From Bryobacteraceae bacterium (GTDB lineage Bacteria; Acidobacteriota; Terriglobia; Bryobacterales; Bryobacteraceae): a stretch of DNA of 37,434 bases. This document shows positions 35,289 through 37,434 of the stretch, piece after piece. Under the pieces are notes generated by a model, which saw only the letters and a list, made by a program, of their open reading frames with translations, was not told the DNA's origin and did not search any database. The stretch lies in the NCBI GenBank assembly GCA_029975915.1, contig JARKOC010000365.1, positions 1 through 37,434 of the forward strand. Reading direction: 5' to 3'. The first letter of the stretch is position 1, and each line of letters begins with the position of its first letter. A program made the position numbers and the translations under genes.

Positions 35289-35308
35289 CACATCGAGGTA
35301 GTGAAATC

Positions 35309-36586
35309 ATGAAGGCACTGCGCGCAGCTTTCCAACAGCAAGCGACCGATCCCGTTGTTCATGTCACCGTCGTTGTTCCGGATGAACTGGAAACGCTCCC
35401 GAGAGAGGCGCAAGAAAGAAGGCTATCGGAGCTGCTTCATCAAGTCCGCTCAAAACCGGAATTCACACTTTATGGACTTGGCGTATCCTCTTCATACGTC
35501 CACCCACCTCGCCGTGAGGCGCTCCTTGGATTCAACACGCGGGTGGAAGTAAGCCTGCCCTATTGCCTGCACGTTCCCTCTAGCCGACGATTCGACGTCA
35601 CGTATACCGATGGTGTTGCCCAAACGAGGGCAGCGATAGTGCTCCGAAAGGTATGGACCGACCTCGCAGAAGGGTCGAATGAGGCAGAGATTGTCGCGGA
35701 CGATCAATTGCTGTACTACGGCCCCTTCTCTCTGCCCACCCCGACGTTCCCCCAGCGTCCAGAGCTTGGCCCAATACCGCGATTCGCAGGGCGAAATGTC
35801 GAAATCGCGCAGGACATACACGGCACGCTCCGGTACAGCCGGGCTAGAGTCTTCTTCGACACGGATACGGCGAACCTTCCCATGGGGAACACGGAGGCTG
35901 AGCAAGAGGCTCGTGCGACGGCTATCGGCGCGGCTAGCCGCGCCGCCGAACGGATCATCGGCTACTTCTTGGACGTATACCGGTATGTGACGAAGGAGGT
36001 CCACGTACAGCGCCCCCCGGTCATGACGGTGAACGAGGTATATTTCCAAGACTGCAACCACCTGCACGAGGGCGCTTCGGTCCCGAGCGGGATCGGATCA
36101 GCCGTTGTGAACAGGTCGCGAGCCGAAATTGAACGGATCGCGACCATATTGGCGAACGGGACTCAGCCAGAGCCGCACATCCTTCTACTCCAAAGTGCCC
36201 AGGCGGCATTGGGTCGGCATGAGACCATTCTCGCGGTAGTATTGGCTTTTCAGTCTCTTGAAATGTTCATAGAGAAGACGCTCCGCGCCGCCTATGACGC
36301 CCAGGGGATCCCACCGGAAGACGTCACCAAAGATCTCAAAGAGAAATACCAAGCCAAGGACCGCTTGACTGGACTGAGTCGCAAAGTGCTCGGCGGCTCG
36401 ATCGCCGATGACACCGTCTTCTGGCAGGAGTGGTTGGTTAGCTGTAACCGCAAGCGTAATGGCGTGGTCCACCGCGGCGAAGGGGCAAACGAAACAGAAG
36501 CGGAGACGGTTGTCCGCCTGTGTGAGCAATGCATGGTGCGGCTCGAAGCGCTCTCAATGAACGCCACAGCGCCGACAACACCATAG
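35309..36586 (+). CDS. HEPN-domain protein inserted antisense among phage genes
   Basis: A 425-residue protein. The first ~300 residues have no recognised domain. The C-terminal ~120 residues are helical, with QSLEMFIEKTLRAAYDAQ and then CNRKRNGVVHRGEGANETEA; RNGVVH (Arg383-His388) is the R-x4-H motif of HEPN domains, found in many RNase toxins and abortive-infection proteins. It lies on the plus strand between minus-strand phage structural genes and stops 10 bases before the convergent end of the next one, so it is probably a phage 'moron' or defence cargo. GAGG at 35295-35298 precedes the ATG. No antitoxin gene is adjacent. A non-enzymatic HEPN role cannot be ruled out. Confidence 0.78.
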   Translation: MKALRAAFQQQATDPVVHVTVVVPDELETLPREAQERRLSELLHQVRSKPEFTLYGLGVSSSYVHPPRREALLGFNTRVEVSLPYCLHVPSSRRFDVTYTDGVAQTRAAIVLRKVWTDLAEGSNEAEIVADDQLLYYGPFSLPTPTFPQRPELGPIPRFAGRNVEIAQDIHGTLRYSRARVFFDTDTANLPMGNTEAEQEARATAIGAASRAAERIIGYFLDVYRYVTKEVHVQRPPVMTVNEVYFQDCNHLHEGASVPSGIGSAVVNRSRAEIERIATILANGTQPEPHILLLQSAQAALGRHETILAVVLAFQSLEMFIEKTLRAAYDAQGIPPEDVTKDLKEKYQAKDRLTGLSRKVLGGSIADDTVFWQEWLVSCNRKRNGVVHRGEGANETEAETVVRLCEQCMVRLEALSMNATAPTTP

Positions 36587-36596
36587 GCGGAAACGC

Positions 36597-37433
36597 TCAT
36601 GTCTGAATCACCACCGTCAAGTCCGAGCCTGGATTCGGCGACGCCACGGCTTTAATGTCGATCGTCAGGTCGTTGCCTTCGTGCAGAATTGATGTCGGCC
36701 AGATGCACGGGCGAATCGAGCAGGCCGGGTGGTCCTTTGTCACCACGGCATCGAAGGTCTGCGCCTCCGCATCAACCGCCAGGACTTCGACGCACTCCTC
36801 GTTCTCGGTCCCGAACTCCAGGAACACGAACCGGCCTACCTCGAGCCCGGTGATCGAAGCGTCGTAGGACGCGGTCGCGATGGTCTGCGCCGAGCCGCTG
36901 CCGGTGATGGCGTTGAGGCTGATCAGTCCGTAGTCGCAATACGGCAGGCGGCGGGTTTCAGGCGGGCCATAGCCGGCGTCGACCAGGTAGTCGTAGGTGG
37001 TCTTATAGCCGCCAGGCAACTTCTGCGCGATGCCCATCTTCTCCAGCACTTCCCAGGTCGCGCCGCCGTCGCGGCTGATCTTCACGACGTAGGCGGACTG
37101 CCCGTCCGTGGTGGGTTGCTGCACGTAGGCGAACATGCACCGGAGCGAGGCCGGGTCGTGGACCTTCATGGGAATCGCCACCTCGTCCTGCGCCGCAAGG
37201 GCTCCGGGAATCTGAAACGTGTAGGCGCCACCGGAGCACGTGCGTTCGCCCGGCATGAACGGCTCGTTGTGGTGGGAGAGCGGGAAGACGGTAAATGGAC
37301 CGTAGCCGAAGTGATTCGCCACTCCGACGACTGCGGCCACGATGCAGGCCGACGGGAGCTTTGCTTCGATGCGCGCGGGCAGTCCCGGCGTCCGGAAGAA
37401 CCCCTTCTTCACGGCCATGGTGAACATCTTCAT
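36597..37433 (-). CDS. Phage structural protein, probable
   Basis: A 278-residue beta-rich protein that starts at the window edge. It contains VVKISRDGGATWEVLE and 'ITGLEVGRFVFLEFGTENEE' followed by CVEVLAVDAEAQTFDAVVTK. The latter resembles a small beta unit in the next two minus-strand virion genes. I do not know the exact family; an upper-tail or baseplate component is a reasonable guess from context. The start is uncertain: ATG 37433 is at the last possible base, ATG 37418 (MAVKKGFF) is a plausible alternative, and the real start could lie outside the window. The stop is 10 bases from the convergent HEPN gene. Confidence 0.62.
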   Translation of the reverse strand: MKMFTMAVKKGFFRTPGLPARIEAKLPSACIVAAVVGVANHFGYGPFTVFPLSHHNEPFMPGERTCSGGAYTFQIPGALAAQDEVAIPMKVHDPASLRCMFAYVQQPTTDGQSAYVVKISRDGGATWEVLEKMGIAQKLPGGYKTTYDYLVDAGYGPPETRRLPYCDYGLISLNAITGSGSAQTIATASYDASITGLEVGRFVFLEFGTENEECVEVLAVDAEAQTFDAVVTKDHPACSIRPCIWPTSILHEGNDLTIDIKAVASPNPGSDLTVVIQT

Positions 37434-37434
37434 G

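Noticed and set aside
1..37434. CRISPR array, tRNA or rRNA genes
   Set aside because: No regularly spaced repeat series or cloverleaf sequence seen by eye.

Overview
This is a high-GC bacterial window. It has no rRNA, tRNA or housekeeping gene, so the host cannot be named from it; a soil-type lineage such as Acidobacteriota is only a guess from GC and flavour. It reads as an accessory region in which a very large antiphage defence island is set beside phage structural genes.

Left edge (1-2306, minus strand): a partial excisionase/MerR-type helix-turn-helix gene, then two overlapping genes of unknown function. The second is divergent from the defence operon across a short control region (2307-2442) that carries a perfect 6-bp inverted repeat next to possible promoters on both strands.

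Centre (2443-29472, plus strand): eleven genes in one direction with stop/start overlaps or gaps of at most 28 bases and no visible internal promoter or terminator, so probably one ~27 kb operon. The order is: XRE regulator fused to an ImmA/IrrE metallopeptidase; DrmD-like SNF2 helicase; 1,703-residue N6-adenine methylase; SMC/OLD-like ATPase (DUF3696 type); PIN nuclease; 1,812-residue DEAH helicase with zinc clusters, a DUF1998 region and a possible Vsr-like nuclease tail; ArdC-like metallopeptidase; HEPN-STAND-TPR protein; DUF6361-like protein; phospholipase-D-type nuclease with two HKD-like halves; and a second SF2 helicase ending in a tandem zinc-plus-beta module. The SNF2/methylase/DUF1998-helicase part resembles class 1 DISARM and, with the ATPase, the helicase-methylase-ATPase system named Hma. 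The last three genes look like a separate three-gene module, possibly Azaca-like. The HEPN-STAND protein looks like an abortive-infection effector. The likely logic is self-marking by methylation, sensing and translocation by helicases and ATPases, and several nuclease effectors, with metallopeptidase regulators controlling expression. This logic is inferred from domains.

Right side (29576-37433, minus strand): three phage virion-type genes (tail-fibre-like, a very large tail/tip-like protein with a glycoside-hydrolase-like region, and a smaller structural protein). They are interrupted by one plus-strand gene (35309-36586) whose C-terminal domain carries a HEPN RNase motif, and which has its own -10-like box and a perfect 7-bp inverted repeat. 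The defence island therefore probably sits in, or next to, a prophage or related mobile element.
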